The notes under the pieces are model-generated. The model saw only the letters and a program-made list of their open reading frames with translations, ran no database searches and was not told the origin of the DNA. The position numbers and the translations under genes were made by a program. Shown here piece by piece: positions 1 through 9,550 of a stretch of 64,000 nt of DNA (position 1 is the stretch's first letter; each line of letters opens with the position of its first letter). Origin of the DNA: Flavihumibacter solisilvae (GTDB lineage: Bacteria; Bacteroidota; Bacteroidia; Chitinophagales; Chitinophagaceae). The stretch covers positions 124,001 to 188,000 of the forward strand of contig NZ_JSVC01000005.1 of assembly GCF_000814475.1 (NCBI RefSeq). Direction: 5' to 3'.

Positions 1-409
1 CAACTGAGGATGTAGCCCTTTTTATTTCTGCAGGATCTGACTGGGCCGCTTTTGCCAATGGAGTAAAGACCTGGCGGGGATGTTTTTTGACTTCCTGCCT
101 GATGCGCAGATATTTATCGGCGTTGTAGTTCCTGATGAACATCGGGCTTCCGTTGCTGAACCATCCTTTCCATTCTCCATCCGGTAAACCGTAACGGAAC
201 CTCCCTTTGTCTTTTATGCGCATATCCTCATACCGGCCTTCATATGCACTGTTCGATCTTGTGCTCACCACTTTCTCATCAGTTAAGTATGGAGTAGATT
301 CAGCACTATTTTCCATTTCGCTGGATGATGCGATGCCGGATTGCGCATACAGGCTAATGTTACCCATGCACAATGCCGCCATCATCGATATGATAATGGT
401 ACGTTTCAT
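1..409 (-). CDS. Secreted MORN-like hypothetical protein (3' part outside window)
   Basis: An open frame reads leftward from an ATG at 407-409 and leaves the window without a stop, so only about 136 residues are seen. The first 23 residues form a signal peptide (MKRTIII start, hydrophobic core, end YAQ/S). The mature part has one MORN-variant-like stretch (GLPDGEWKGWF followed by NGSPMF), typical of Bacteroidota YwqK-like surface proteins. The C-terminus of the visible part is charged. It starts 23 bp after the stop of the M14 peptidase gene on the same strand, so the two are probably cotranscribed. No enzymatic motif is seen. The function is unknown; export to the periplasm or cell surface is likely. 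Confidence 0.6.
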   Translation of the reverse strand, partial: MKRTIIISMMAALCMGNISLYAQSGIASSSEMENSAESTPYLTDEKVVSTRSNSAYEGRYEDMRIKDKGRFRYGLPDGEWKGWFSNGSPMFIRNYNADKYLRIRQEVKKHPRQVFTPLAKAAQSDPAEIKRATSSV

Positions 410-432
410 GTCTGCAAGCAATTACCACAAAT

Positions 433-2235
433 TTACTTAACAATCCTGTATACCGGGTACTGCATGTGATCCGGTTCGTAGTATGGCGAGTTGCGATAGA
501 TAAAATCCAGCTGTTGCGCGCCGCTTTTAGCGAAGGCGGTGTCTGCAGCTACTTTATTTTTTAATTTTTCTTTAAGATCCGGGTGGTCGGCAAGGTACTT
601 CTCGGCCGTATCCTCAAAGACATATGAACTGTAGCCTTCTTTTTGTCCCAGTATGGGATCGAAAAAATTCCAGCAGAAATAAGCATCCATCGCCTCCGGT
701 TCAAGCACTTCCATGAGGAACCTGTTTCCCGGTTGGTTCATAGGGATCAGCCAGTCGCCCTTGCGGAACTGCCTTTGTTGAATGTGCTTGCTGATTTTTA
801 CAGCGCTGTTCAGGTGATGGCCTTCAAAGGCGCGTGGACTGGTCTTATAATCTTCGATGCGGTAAGACTCTACTTCGATCGTCGTATCCCTCGATAACTG
901 GCTCATGTGAATCTTATTGGCTGCCAGCAGGTCGATCACCTTCCACCAACCCTGCGGGATGACGTAAGCTTCCGGCCGGTTTGCGTATACGGATGCCTTA
1001 TAGGTGTTATAGAATTTTACTTTCTTTTCGAATGGTTTACTCCTGTCATAATAGAGGCGTGGCTGGCCGGATACCCCGCTTGGTTTTCTACCTGCTTCAA
1101 ATCCTTTAAAAGTCAGCTCAGTGAAACTGTTTTTGTCGTGTTCCCATTGAAGGGGCAGCGATTCCGCAGTCTGCTGCCCGTTGAAGGCAGCCTTCCGTAA
1201 CTGCTTGATCTGGGTGGCGTTTTCAGTCGCGAAGCGCACAAAACATTCCATCAGCGCATAAGTGGCATCCACCCTCTTTATATATGGCTTCAGCATGTGG
1301 GTTTCCGGAACGAACGCAAAACTATTCCACAAAGAAGCATACCCGCTGCTGTACCTTGGTCCTTCCAGGAACTCAGGCCAGCCGGATTCGGGGGTATCAC
1401 TGAAGGCATTCACATAGGGCACCAGGTCATACCCCTTTTCCTTCATGAGGCGGTAAAGCCCCGGCTCAAATTCGCGGTTCATAAATTGCCCCATTTCCCC
1501 GCCAAGTTTATTGTGCTGTGACGCAATCAGAGTCATAATATGCTGGTAGTCAGCCCCGTTACTGACATGGTTATCTACAAAAATGTCGGGGTCCAGGAAA
1601 CGGTAGAGCGACGCGAAACTCCTGGCTTCACGGGTATCGCATTTGATGAAGTCGCGATTCAGGTCATAATTCTGGCTGTTGCCGCGGGAACCAAAGGCCT
1701 CGGGGCCGTCCTGGTCAACCCGATAAAAATTGCTCCGGTTAAGCGCTCCGCCGATATTGTACACCGGGATAAAGGCAAGTGCTACGTTGTCGGGAAGCTT
1801 CTTCTTTCCTTCCACCAGGTCACGCAGCAGCAGCATGCTGGCATCAATGCCGTCGGGTTCACCGGGGTGGATTCCATTGTTGACCAGGATCACTACCTTT
1901 TGGCTGCGGTGCCAAAGCGCCGGGTCGTTTTTCCCGTCATTACTGAAAAGTGCCAGGTGCAGGGGAAAACCGGCATCTGATGGGCCCATGGTCACCAGGC
2001 TGAGCTGGGCCGACCGTTTGTCGAGCAGCTCATAATAACTGATCACTTCCTGGTAGGTGGCGGTTTTAACTCCGCCCGACAGTTCATATACAGTTTTCGG
2101 TAGGGGTGTTACTATTGTCCCCCGGGAAATAACGGGTTTGCCAGGAGATGCGGGTTTTTTCCTGATGGGTAAGGTCTGGCCGGCCAGGTGAGAGCTGGAG
2201 ATCAGGGCAAGAACGAGCGATGCTATGAGCCTCAT
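433..2235 (-). CDS. Secreted M14-family zinc carboxypeptidase
   Basis: A 600-residue protein with an N-terminal signal peptide (about residues 1-19, ending HLAGQ). It carries the M14 metallopeptidase signature: HPGEPDG supplies zinc ligands H123 and E126, the third ligand is probably H223 in DNHVSNG, N188 and R194 in NYDLNR suit substrate binding, and E311 in FVPETH is the likely general base. Family members remove C-terminal residues from peptides or cleave peptidoglycan peptides; the specificity here is not readable. The catalytic domain lies at about 60-340, followed by about 260 residues seen in large Bacteroidota M14 proteins. It is likely periplasmic or surface-located. The gene lies downstream of rpsT but is separated from it by a terminator. 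Confidence 0.85.
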   Translation of the reverse strand: MRLIASLVLALISSSHLAGQTLPIRKKPASPGKPVISRGTIVTPLPKTVYELSGGVKTATYQEVISYYELLDKRSAQLSLVTMGPSDAGFPLHLALFSNDGKNDPALWHRSQKVVILVNNGIHPGEPDGIDASMLLLRDLVEGKKKLPDNVALAFIPVYNIGGALNRSNFYRVDQDGPEAFGSRGNSQNYDLNRDFIKCDTREARSFASLYRFLDPDIFVDNHVSNGADYQHIMTLIASQHNKLGGEMGQFMNREFEPGLYRLMKEKGYDLVPYVNAFSDTPESGWPEFLEGPRYSSGYASLWNSFAFVPETHMLKPYIKRVDATYALMECFVRFATENATQIKQLRKAAFNGQQTAESLPLQWEHDKNSFTELTFKGFEAGRKPSGVSGQPRLYYDRSKPFEKKVKFYNTYKASVYANRPEAYVIPQGWWKVIDLLAANKIHMSQLSRDTTIEVESYRIEDYKTSPRAFEGHHLNSAVKISKHIQQRQFRKGDWLIPMNQPGNRFLMEVLEPEAMDAYFCWNFFDPILGQKEGYSSYVFEDTAEKYLADHPDLKEKLKNKVAADTAFAKSGAQQLDFIYRNSPYYEPDHMQYPVYRIVK

Positions 2236-2320
2236 ATGGGGTAATTTTCCTGTAAGGCGGCAATTTAGGGGAATATTCCGCCAATTCTATATTAGAACTC
2301 CCTGAATTACAGGTACAAAC

Positions 2321-2348
2321 AAAAAAGGCCCTGTCAGCAGACAGGACC
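2321..2348 (-). terminator. Intrinsic terminator of rpsT
   Basis: Read on the minus strand, a 9-bp stem (GGTCCTGTC with GACAGGGCC, one G-U pair) and a 4-nt loop are followed by a T-run. It lies 28 bp after the rpsT stop codon and separates rpsT from the M14 peptidase gene. Confidence 0.85.
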
Positions 2349-2376
2349 ATATTCATTTACCGGAGCAGCACGCAGA

Positions 2377-2640
2377 TTACTGAGCTACTGCCAGGTTGTT
2401 GGCGCGCTTAGCGAGCTTGCTCTTCAGGTTGGAAGCTTTGTTCTTATGGATGATTCCACGCTTAGCCAGCTTATCGATCATAGCGATAACGTTGGGCAGG
2501 CTCTCATCAACGGCTTTCTTTTCTGAAGTCGCCTTCAGATCACGGATTGCATTACGGGTGGTTTTACCGTAGTAACGGTTTCTATCACGGCGCTTTGCAG
2601 CCTGACGCACATCTTTTTTGGTAGCCTTATGATTTGCCAT
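2377..2640 (-). CDS. rpsT: 30S ribosomal protein bS20
   Basis: An 87-residue, strongly basic protein of the expected bS20 length, rich in Lys/Arg/Ala. It has the typical start MANHKATKKDVRQ and the central KRGIIHKNKASNLKSKLAKR segment. bS20 binds 16S rRNA early in small-subunit assembly. The gene is monocistronic: a TACCTTTG -7 box lies 20-27 bp upstream of the ATG and an intrinsic terminator follows the stop. No Shine-Dalgarno is visible, as is usual in this phylum. Confidence 0.97.
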   Translation of the reverse strand: MANHKATKKDVRQAAKRRDRNRYYGKTTRNAIRDLKATSEKKAVDESLPNVIAMIDKLAKRGIIHKNKASNLKSKLAKRANNLAVAQ

Positions 2641-2659
2641 TCTTCAAAATTTAGGACGG

Positions 2660-2667
2660 CAAAGGTA
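2660..2667 (-). promoter_or_regulatory. -7 promoter box of rpsT
   Basis: On the minus strand this reads TACCTTTG followed by C, a perfect match to the Bacteroidota -7 consensus TAnnTTTG. It implies transcription starting near 2653 and a leader of roughly a dozen bases. A heptamer array directly abuts its upstream edge. Confidence 0.65.
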
Positions 2668-2702
2668 ATTAAAAATTGAGAAGTAAAAAGTAAAAATAAA
2701 AA
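2668..2702 (-). repeat. 7-bp tandem array upstream of rpsT
   Basis: Read on the minus strand, degenerate heptamers follow one another (TTTTTTA, TTTTTAC, TTTTTAC, TTCTCAA, TTTTTAA) and run directly into the rpsT -7 box. It belongs to the TTTTNAN family described in the findings. Confidence 0.6.
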
Positions 2703-2822
2703 AATCTTGCGGGTAAATTTTTATGGGCAGGCGGCGCCACCCCTGATCGCTCTCGCTAAAACTCAAGCCAGTTACGGCTTTACGCTCACCGAATATTGAA
2801 CTGCGACACCTGCAGGCGCTAA

Positions 2823-2854
2823 TTTGGAATTTTGACTTTTGAGTTTTGACTTTT
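2823..2854 (+). repeat. 7-bp tandem array upstream of sucA
   Basis: Five heptamers in phase: TTTGGAA, TTTTGAC, TTTTGAG, TTTTGAC, TTTTCCC. Immediately downstream is GATATTTGC (2858-2866), close to the -7 consensus, so the array occupies the place of the -33 region of a likely sucA promoter. Confidence 0.6.
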
Positions 2855-2914
2855 CCCGATATTTGCATACCCAATTCCCGACCTAGTTCAAGGGTTATCA
2901 AAAGGGCTATCCAT

Positions 2915-5674
2915 ATGAAGGATTTTTCGTATATCACCAACGCCTCCCCGGCATTTATTGAGTCTCTGTACCAGGATTTTGTGAAAGACCCTAACAGTAT
3001 TGACCCGGAATTCCGGAGATTTTTTGAAGGATTCGATTTTGCTATCGGCCAGTATGGCTCCAACGGCCTGGCTGCCGCCACAGAAAAAGCAGGTGTAACA
3101 ACCGCTGCACCTGCAGATGTGGACATAAAAAAAGAGATCAGTGCCTACCGCCTCATTCTCGGGTACCGCAATAAAGGTCACCTGATAGCAAAAACCAATC
3201 CCATCCGGGAACGGAAGGACAGGGGTGCAAACCTTGACCTTGCATTCTTCGGCTTCACTGATGCTGATCTGGACCGTAACTTTTATGCCGGAAATATCAT
3301 TGGACTGGGTGTAACCAGCCTTCGTAATATCCTGGCGTTTCTACAGCAGACCTATGCCCATCACGTGGGTATCGAGTTTAAATACATCAGCAACCAGAAG
3401 AAGGTGGATTTCCTTACCACTGAAATGGAAAAGGAGTTCGGTAAGGCGATGCCGATCGAAAAAAAACGCCGCATACTCGAAAAACTGAACCAGGGAGTGA
3501 TCTTTGAAAAGTTCCTCCACACCAAATATATCGGCCAGAAAAGGTTTTCACTCGAAGGGGGTGAAACAACCATTCCCGCCCTTGATGCCATGATCAACAC
3601 AGGGGGTACGCATGATGTGCAGGAAGTGGTTATCGGAATGGCTCACCGCGGCCGATTGAACATTCTTGCCAATATCCTCGGCAAGACCTACGAACATATT
3701 TTCAGCGAATTCGAGGGTACCGCGGTCATGGACCAGACCATGGGAAGCGGTGATGTGAAATACCACATGGGCTACGGCAGTGATGTGCAGACGCCAGAAG
3801 GGAAGACAGTTCACCTGAAACTGTGTCCCAACCCTTCTCACCTCGAAGCTGTTGACCCCGTTGTTGTCGGTTTCGCCCGGGCGAAAGCAGACGTCATGTA
3901 CGATCGTAACTACGATAAGATCCTCCCGATCCTTATCCATGGCGATGCATCGATAGCCGGCCAGGGGATTGTTTATGAAGTACTCCAGATGAGCAACCTC
4001 GAAGGTTACTATACCGGTGGAACCATCCACTTTGTGATCAATAACCAGATCGGTTTTACAACGGATTTTGAAGAAGCCAGGAGCTCAGATTACTGTACGT
4101 CCATTGCAGCGACTGTACAGGCGCCGGTGTTACACGTGAACGGCGACGATCCGGAAGCTGTGGTGAAGTGTGCGGAGATCGCAACCCGTTACCGCCAGGA
4201 GTTCAACTCGGATATCTTTATCGATATGGTTTGTTACCGTCGCCATGGACATAACGAAGGCGATGATCCGAAATTTACTCAACCAGGACTGTACAACCTG
4301 ATCGACAAGCACCAGAATCCCCGTGAAGTATATACGACCTTCCTGCTCGAAAATGGTAAGTCGGATGCACGCCAGATGGCGCAGGAAATGGAAAAGAAGT
4401 TCTGGGGCGACCTGCAGGAACGCCTTGACGAAGTAAAACAGAACCCGCTTCCCTATAAATACCAGCAACCTGAGCTTGCCTGGAAAAGCCTGCGTAAGGC
4501 AACTGAGGAAGACTTTTTGCAATCGCCAGTAACCGGCATCAGCGCTGCAGATTTCGATAAGCTTTTTGAAAGCATCATGAAATGGCCGGATGATTTCAAA
4601 CCGCTCAAAAAAGTGGAAAAGATCATCCAGGATAAAATAAAATTATTCCGGGAAGAAGGCAAGATCGACTGGGCCACAGGTGAATTGCTCGCGTATGCAA
4701 GCCTGTTGCTTGACGGCAAGGATGTGCGAATGAGCGGACAGGATGTTCGCCGCGGTACCTTCAGTCATCGCCATGCCGTACTTCGCGACGAAGAAAACAA
4801 TAAATCATACAACAGGTTGAGCCGTATCGATGGCGCTACCGGTAAGTTTATGATCTACAACTCGCTTTTGAGCGAATACGGGGTGCTTGGCTTTGAATAT
4901 GGCTATGCCATGGCCAACCCGGACAGCCTCGTGCTGTGGGAAGCGCAATTCGGTGATTTCTGTAACGGCGCGCAGACCATGATCGATCAGTTCATCGCCG
5001 CCGGTGAGCAGAAATGGAATCGCATGAACGGTGTTGTTATGCTGCTTCCGCATGGATACGAAGGACAGGGACCTGAACACAGCTCTGCGAGGTTGGAAAG
5101 ATTCCTGCAACTCTGTGCTGAACAGAATATGGTGGTAACCAATATCACTACAGCAGGCAACTTCTTCCATGCATTGCGCAGGCAGCTTACCTGGCCTTTC
5201 CGTAAGCCGATGATCAATTTCGCGCCGAAGGCTAACCTGAGGTTGCCGGAATCCTATTCGATTAAAGATGAATTCCTGCATGGCGGATTCAGGGAAGTGA
5301 TTGACGATCCGTATATCAGCAACGAGAACGATGTGACGAAAGTGCTGTTCTGCAGTGGTAAGATCTATTTTGACCTTGCCGCACGCCAGCAGAAAGAGCA
5401 GCAGAAAGATGTGGCCATCATCCGCGTGGAGCAATTGTACCCGCTGCCTCAGAAGCAGCTCGATGCCCTGTACGCGAAGTATGATAAGGCAACCTGGTTC
5501 TGGGTTCAGGAAGAACCGCTCAACATGGGCGCAGCATCCTACCTTAAAATGAACCTTTCCAATATTAACTTTGGCGTGATCAGCCGGCAGCCAAGTGCAT
5601 CTACCGCAACCGGTTATGCGAAAGTGCATGGCCAGGAGCAGGCAGAGATTATTGACACTGCCTTTGGAATCTGA
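2915..5674 (+). CDS. sucA: 2-oxoglutarate dehydrogenase E1 component
   Basis: This is the thiamine-diphosphate E1 subunit of the 2-oxoglutarate dehydrogenase complex. It decarboxylates 2-oxoglutarate and passes the succinyl group to the lipoyl arm of E2 in the TCA cycle. The ATG at 2915 (MKDFSYITNAS, 919 residues) is preferred over an upstream in-frame ATG at 2846, because SPAFIESLYQDF is the usual E1o N-terminus and the extension lies in the promoter/array region. Family motifs are clear: IGMAHRGRLNIL, the ThDP region HGDASIAGQGIVYE followed by NNQIGFTT, and in the C-terminal half HGYEGQGPEHSSARLERFLQ. The E2 gene follows after 50 bp, giving a sucA-odhB operon. Confidence 0.97.
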   Translation: MKDFSYITNASPAFIESLYQDFVKDPNSIDPEFRRFFEGFDFAIGQYGSNGLAAATEKAGVTTAAPADVDIKKEISAYRLILGYRNKGHLIAKTNPIRERKDRGANLDLAFFGFTDADLDRNFYAGNIIGLGVTSLRNILAFLQQTYAHHVGIEFKYISNQKKVDFLTTEMEKEFGKAMPIEKKRRILEKLNQGVIFEKFLHTKYIGQKRFSLEGGETTIPALDAMINTGGTHDVQEVVIGMAHRGRLNILANILGKTYEHIFSEFEGTAVMDQTMGSGDVKYHMGYGSDVQTPEGKTVHLKLCPNPSHLEAVDPVVVGFARAKADVMYDRNYDKILPILIHGDASIAGQGIVYEVLQMSNLEGYYTGGTIHFVINNQIGFTTDFEEARSSDYCTSIAATVQAPVLHVNGDDPEAVVKCAEIATRYRQEFNSDIFIDMVCYRRHGHNEGDDPKFTQPGLYNLIDKHQNPREVYTTFLLENGKSDARQMAQEMEKKFWGDLQERLDEVKQNPLPYKYQQPELAWKSLRKATEEDFLQSPVTGISAADFDKLFESIMKWPDDFKPLKKVEKIIQDKIKLFREEGKIDWATGELLAYASLLLDGKDVRMSGQDVRRGTFSHRHAVLRDEENNKSYNRLSRIDGATGKFMIYNSLLSEYGVLGFEYGYAMANPDSLVLWEAQFGDFCNGAQTMIDQFIAAGEQKWNRMNGVVMLLPHGYEGQGPEHSSARLERFLQLCAEQNMVVTNITTAGNFFHALRRQLTWPFRKPMINFAPKANLRLPESYSIKDEFLHGGFREVIDDPYISNENDVTKVLFCSGKIYFDLAARQQKEQQKDVAIIRVEQLYPLPQKQLDALYAKYDKATWFWVQEEPLNMGAASYLKMNLSNINFGVISRQPSASTATGYAKVHGQEQAEIIDTAFGI

Positions 5675-5687
5675 TCCGGGGGCTCCC

Positions 5688-5722
5688 TTTTGAATTTTGA
5701 ATTTTCACTTTTGAATTTGAAA
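5688..5722 (+). repeat. 7-bp tandem array between sucA and odhB
   Basis: Heptamers TTTTGAA, TTTTGAA, TTTTCAC, TTTTGAA, TTTGAAA fill nearly the whole sucA-odhB gap and end just before the odhB ATG, where a ribosome-binding region would be. There is no room for a separate promoter after it. Confidence 0.6.
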
Positions 5723-5724
5723 CT

Positions 5725-7299
5725 ATGATCGATATAAAAGTTCCGACAGTTGGGGAATCTATTACAGAGGTAACCCTGGTAAAATGGTTAAAACCGAATG
5801 GTGCTTACGTTCAGCGCGATGAAGTAATTGCAGAATTGGAAAGTGAAAAGGCGACATTTGAATTGAATGCCGAGCAGGCCGGTGTGTTGAATACCCGCGC
5901 CGGCGAAGGCGACACACTTAAAATAGGTGATGTGGTAGCTTCTATTGATGAAACAGCTGCTGCGCCTGCCGGCGCTTCGGCAGCTACTGCTCCAACCAAC
6001 GGATCACCAGCTGCACCTGCTGCATCTGCACCCGCACCGGCTCCGGTTGCGGAAGCGAAAGCTGCAGGTAAGGGCATTATCGAAATGAAAGTGCCGACTG
6101 TTGGCGAATCGATCTCAGAAGTTACGCTCATCAAATGGCTGAAGAAAGAAGGTGATCTCGTTCAGCGCGACGAAGTACTGTGTGAACTGGAAAGCGAGAA
6201 AGCTACTTTCGAACTGAACGCTGAAGAAGCCGGCCAGCTTTCACCAATTGCAAAAGAAGGTGATGTGCTGAAGATCGGTGATATTGTGGCGAAGATCAAT
6301 ACTGACATAGCTGTTCCTGTCAGCTCGGGTAAAGCTGCAGCTGCTGAACAGGCAAAACCTGCTGCTGATGCCCGCCCTGCTGCCGTGAACGCACCCGTTA
6401 CTGCCGCACCTAACGATCTCAAGGCAAGCCCAGTTGCGGCAGCCATTATCGCCGATAAAAAAGTAGATCCTAAAACTGTGACCCCAAGCGGTACCGGCGG
6501 CAAGATCATGAAATTGGATGTGCTGGATGCACTCAATAATCCCGGACGTAAACCCGGGGCGGAACTCTTTACCCGCAGCGAAAAACGCGAAAAAATGAGC
6601 AACCTGCGGAAGACAGTAAGCCGCAGGCTTGTGGAAGCCAAGAACACTACGGCAATGCTTACTACTTTCAACGAGGTAGACATGGGGCCGATCATGGCGA
6701 TCCGAACTAAATACAAAGATAAATTCAAGGAAAGCCATGGTGTAAACCTCGGCTTCATGAGCTTCTTCACCAAAGCTGTATGTTTTGCCCTGCAGGAGTG
6801 GCCTGCTGTTAATGCATACATTGATGGCGACTCAATAGTGTATCACGACTTCTGTGATATCTCAATCGCAGTATCCGCACCGAAAGGACTTGTAGTTCCT
6901 GTAATCCGGAACGCCGAAAGCCTGGGAATGGCTGACATCGAAAAGAAAGTGGTTGAGCTGGCGACGAAAGCGCGCGACAACAAGCTGACCATGGAAGAAA
7001 TGCAGGGTGGTACCTTTACCATCACCAATGGTGGTGTGTTCGGTTCATTGATGAGCACGCCGATCATTAATATCCCGCAATCTGCTATCCTCGGAATGCA
7101 CAAGATCCAGGAACGCCCGATGGTGGAAAAAGGCCAGGTTGTGGTGAAGTCGATGATGTACCTCGCGCTCAGCTATGATCACCGCATTATCGATGGCCGC
7201 GAATCGGTTAGCTTCCTCGTAAGGGTGAAGGAACTGCTGGAAAACCCCGAACTCCTTTTGTTCGGTAAGGATCCCGTTAAGACACTGCTCGAAGTTTAA
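5725..7299 (+). CDS. odhB: 2-oxoglutarate dehydrogenase E2, dihydrolipoyl succinyltransferase (two lipoyl domains)
   Basis: The E2 core of the 2-oxoglutarate dehydrogenase complex, 524 residues. Domain order: lipoyl domain 1 (about 1-76, lipoyl Lys K42 in ESEKATFEL), an Ala/Pro-rich linker, lipoyl domain 2 (about 118-194, K159 in the same ESEKATFEL motif), a second flexible linker, an E3-binding domain (about 231-270), and the catalytic acyltransferase domain (about 290-524) with active-site motif [12 protein letters not shown] (H486). Most OdhB proteins have one lipoyl domain; two occur in some lineages. The two lipoyl domains are nearly identical, suggesting internal duplication. The gene lies directly downstream of sucA. 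Confidence 0.95.
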   Translation: MIDIKVPTVGESITEVTLVKWLKPNGAYVQRDEVIAELESEKATFELNAEQAGVLNTRAGEGDTLKIGDVVASIDETAAAPAGASAATAPTNGSPAAPAASAPAPAPVAEAKAAGKGIIEMKVPTVGESISEVTLIKWLKKEGDLVQRDEVLCELESEKATFELNAEEAGQLSPIAKEGDVLKIGDIVAKINTDIAVPVSSGKAAAAEQAKPAADARPAAVNAPVTAAPNDLKASPVAAAIIADKKVDPKTVTPSGTGGKIMKLDVLDALNNPGRKPGAELFTRSEKREKMSNLRKTVSRRLVEAKNTTAMLTTFNEVDMGPIMAIRTKYKDKFKESHGVNLGFMSFFTKAVCFALQEWPAVNAYIDGDSIVYHDFCDISIAVSAPKGLVVPVIRNAESLGMADIEKKVVELATKARDNKLTMEEMQGGTFTITNGGVFGSLMSTPIINIPQSAILGMHKIQERPMVEKGQVVVKSMMYLALSYDHRIIDGRESVSFLVRVKELLENPELLLFGKDPVKTLLEV

Positions 7300-7305
7300 G
7301 TCTTC

Positions 7306-8472
7306 ATGTTTGCAAAAGCACATTTACAGACAGCCCTTCTGCTGGTACAGGCATATAAGGGAGAGATGCCTTTTGTCCATTACGCAAAACAGTATTTCTC
7401 GTCCCACAAAAAGCATGGGTCCCGGGATCGCAGGCAGATCCTTCAACTATGCTATGCCTATTTCCGGATGGGACAGGCCTTACCTGAATGGCCAGCCGAA
7501 AAGCGCATTCTGACCGGGCTGTTTTTCTGTTCAACAGAACCCAATGCGCTGCTGCAGGCCCTGGAACCGGTATGGAATGAGCAGGCTTCGATGCCACTGG
7601 AAATGAAGTGTGAACTTGCGGGCTGCAAAATCACCGATCTTACCATATTCCCCTTTCCCGGGCAAATGAGTGATGAACCTGATCAACTGGCATTTGCAGT
7701 TTCACACCTGGTGCAACCGGATCTTTTTATTCGCATTCGCCCTGGTTTTGAAGAGTATGTTATTAAGAAACTCGACAAGCTTGGTATCAGCTACTCCATC
7801 CCGGAACCCGGGTCTGTCCGGCTTCCAAACGGCTTTTCCGTTGAAGAGCATTTCACCCTGAACCAGCAGGTTGTAATTCAGGACCTGAGTTCGCAGCGCG
7901 TCGGAAGGATCATGAGGGCGGCACATGATTACTACCAGATGGCTGAAGAATTCAGGATCTGGGACTGCTGCGCAGCAAGTGGTGGAAAAGCTATTATGGC
8001 GAAAGACATGTTCCCGTCTGCACTGCTAACGGTCAGCGATATCCGATCTTCGATCCTGGAAAATCTCCGGCGTCGTTTCAAGGAAGCCAGGATCTTTGAA
8101 TTTGAAAGCCTTGTTGTAGACCTGTCGGTTGCCACTCCATTAATCCCGCGACAGGATCTGATCATCGCCGATGTACCCTGTTCCGGCAGTGGCACCTGGA
8201 GCAGGAACCCGGAAAACCTGGCTACATTCGACAAGGCAGAGATTACCAGGTATGCGGAACTCCAGCGGAAGATCATAGGCAACGCCATGCGAAAGCTCCA
8301 GCCCGGTGGCTTGCTATTGTATATCACCTGTTCCGTTTACAGGGATGAGAATGAAGAAAATGTAAATCACTTCTTAAGCAATTACCCGCTCGAATTAGTT
8401 TCACAGCAATTCATCAGTGGCTATTCAGAGAAGGCTGACAATATGTTCGCAGCTATTATGAAACACATCTAG
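7306..8472 (+). CDS. RsmB/NOP-family RNA (cytosine-C5) methyltransferase
   Basis: A 388-residue SAM-dependent methyltransferase of the RsmB/NOP2 family, which makes 5-methylcytosine in rRNA or tRNA. The catalytic core is at about 190-388: the SAM-binding CCAASGGKAIMAKD segment, ADVPCSGSGTWSRNPE with the first conserved Cys (C292), and YITCSVYRDENEENV with the nucleophilic Cys (C342). The N-terminal ~150 residues are helical and divergent and do not match a full NusB domain by eye. It starts 6 bp after the odhB stop, so cotranscription is likely although the functions are unrelated. The exact RNA target cannot be read. Confidence 0.88.
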   Translation: MFAKAHLQTALLLVQAYKGEMPFVHYAKQYFSSHKKHGSRDRRQILQLCYAYFRMGQALPEWPAEKRILTGLFFCSTEPNALLQALEPVWNEQASMPLEMKCELAGCKITDLTIFPFPGQMSDEPDQLAFAVSHLVQPDLFIRIRPGFEEYVIKKLDKLGISYSIPEPGSVRLPNGFSVEEHFTLNQQVVIQDLSSQRVGRIMRAAHDYYQMAEEFRIWDCCAASGGKAIMAKDMFPSALLTVSDIRSSILENLRRRFKEARIFEFESLVVDLSVATPLIPRQDLIIADVPCSGSGTWSRNPENLATFDKAEITRYAELQRKIIGNAMRKLQPGGLLLYITCSVYRDENEENVNHFLSNYPLELVSQQFISGYSEKADNMFAAIMKHI

Positions 8473-8599
8473 GTACCAGCAGCCGGTTATTGGCGATATA
8501 AACCATTTGTCGACCCTACCTTATTGTTTGTCTACTATCCATTTTCAGCAGATACCGGGCTACCTGTTAATGTCTACCTTTAGGTCAGAATAGCTGCCA

Positions 8600-9550
8600 G
8601 TGAGTACTTCAGCTTTCTTTTTATCAGGCGAATCCCGCCATTGTATTGCCAGGCATTTAGTGTTCTGGCTGGTATACCTCAGTTATTTTTATATCCAGAG
8701 TGTAGCGCCGCGCAAGTACAGCGAATTCTTTATTGCTGACACCTGGTATTTTGCCTTCCTGAACGTATGTTGCTTCGGCCCGGTGCTTATCACAATGGTC
8801 TATGTCTCCATTTTTTTCCTTTTGCCGCGCTTCCTGATCCCAAAAAGATATGCTGTTTTCATTGCCGGTTTCTTGTTGCTGTACCTGGCGGGAACCGTAG
8901 TGAATTATTTCACGGCAGATATCTTCCTCAGCCATGTTCATTATTCCACACCAAAAGAAAACAACTTCCGCCACCGGCTCGAGTTTGGAAATTACAATAC
9001 CCGGTGGGCAATGGTGATCTCGGTTGTGGCAATGGGCATCAGGTTGGAAAAATTCTATTACCTGCAACAACAGGAAAATGTGAAGATTCTTCGGAATACT
9101 TTACAGGCAGAATGGCAACTGCAGAAATCTGCTTTTCATCCCGAATTCCTCCTGGACTCACTCGGTCATATCCGGTCGCTTATCAATACATCTTCTGATG
9201 CAGCTCCATCAATGATCCTGAAAATGGCAGACCTTCTCAGTTATAGTGTTTATGAAAACGATAAAGCAAATATTCCATTGGAAAAGGAACTTGCTGAATG
9301 TGAAAACCTTCTTCAACTTCAACACAAAAAAAATAGAAGCGATAGTTTATCGATGGACATATTTGGTGATCCACAGGGCAGACAGATCATCCCCATGTCA
9401 CTGCTGAAACTGGTGGAGGAAAATTTACAGCATACAGGCTCATCAATCATTGCTGTTACTGTTGAAGCTGACCAGTTACGGGTGAAATCGGTTCTTGGTG
9501 AAACAACTATTGAACTTGTGCGGCAAACCGAAGCATATGAGCATGCATGA
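8600..9550 (+). CDS. Degenerate LytS-type sensor kinase homologue lacking the ATPase domain
   Basis: A 316-residue membrane protein starting at a GTG codon. Residues 20-150 hold four hydrophobic segments, a helical stretch follows, then a degraded His_kinase motif FHPEFLLDSLGHI (H180). Compare IHPHFLFNTLNNI in the kinase encoded next door. The N-box-like segment MSLLKLVEENLQHTG is present at about 272-286, but the glycine-rich G-boxes of the ATPase domain are absent and the protein ends there. It overlaps the downstream kinase start by 14 nt. The tail looks intact rather than frameshifted. It may be a non-catalytic partner of the second kinase (inference). Confidence 0.75.
   Translation: MSTSAFFLSGESRHCIARHLVFWLVYLSYFYIQSVAPRKYSEFFIADTWYFAFLNVCCFGPVLITMVYVSIFFLLPRFLIPKRYAVFIAGFLLLYLAGTVVNYFTADIFLSHVHYSTPKENNFRHRLEFGNYNTRWAMVISVVAMGIRLEKFYYLQQQENVKILRNTLQAEWQLQKSAFHPEFLLDSLGHIRSLINTSSDAAPSMILKMADLLSYSVYENDKANIPLEKELAECENLLQLQHKKNRSDSLSMDIFGDPQGRQIIPMSLLKLVEENLQHTGSSIIAVTVEADQLRVKSVLGETTIELVRQTEAYEHA

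Noticed and set aside
207-440. 77-residue plus-strand frame at the left edge
   Set aside because: It is antisense to the partial secreted protein, which has a clear signal peptide and start.
2084-2356. 90-residue minus-strand frame covering the M14 gene start and the rpsT terminator
   Set aside because: It overlaps the signal peptide coding region of a clear gene and a terminator, and has no family resemblance.
2846-2914. Longer sucA start at 2846
   Set aside because: It lies upstream of the putative -7 box at 2858, so it would be outside the transcript, and the residues do not match E1 proteins.
4805-5629. 274-residue frame antisense to sucA
   Set aside because: It is a shadow of the well-conserved sucA frame; composition is atypical and there is no start context.
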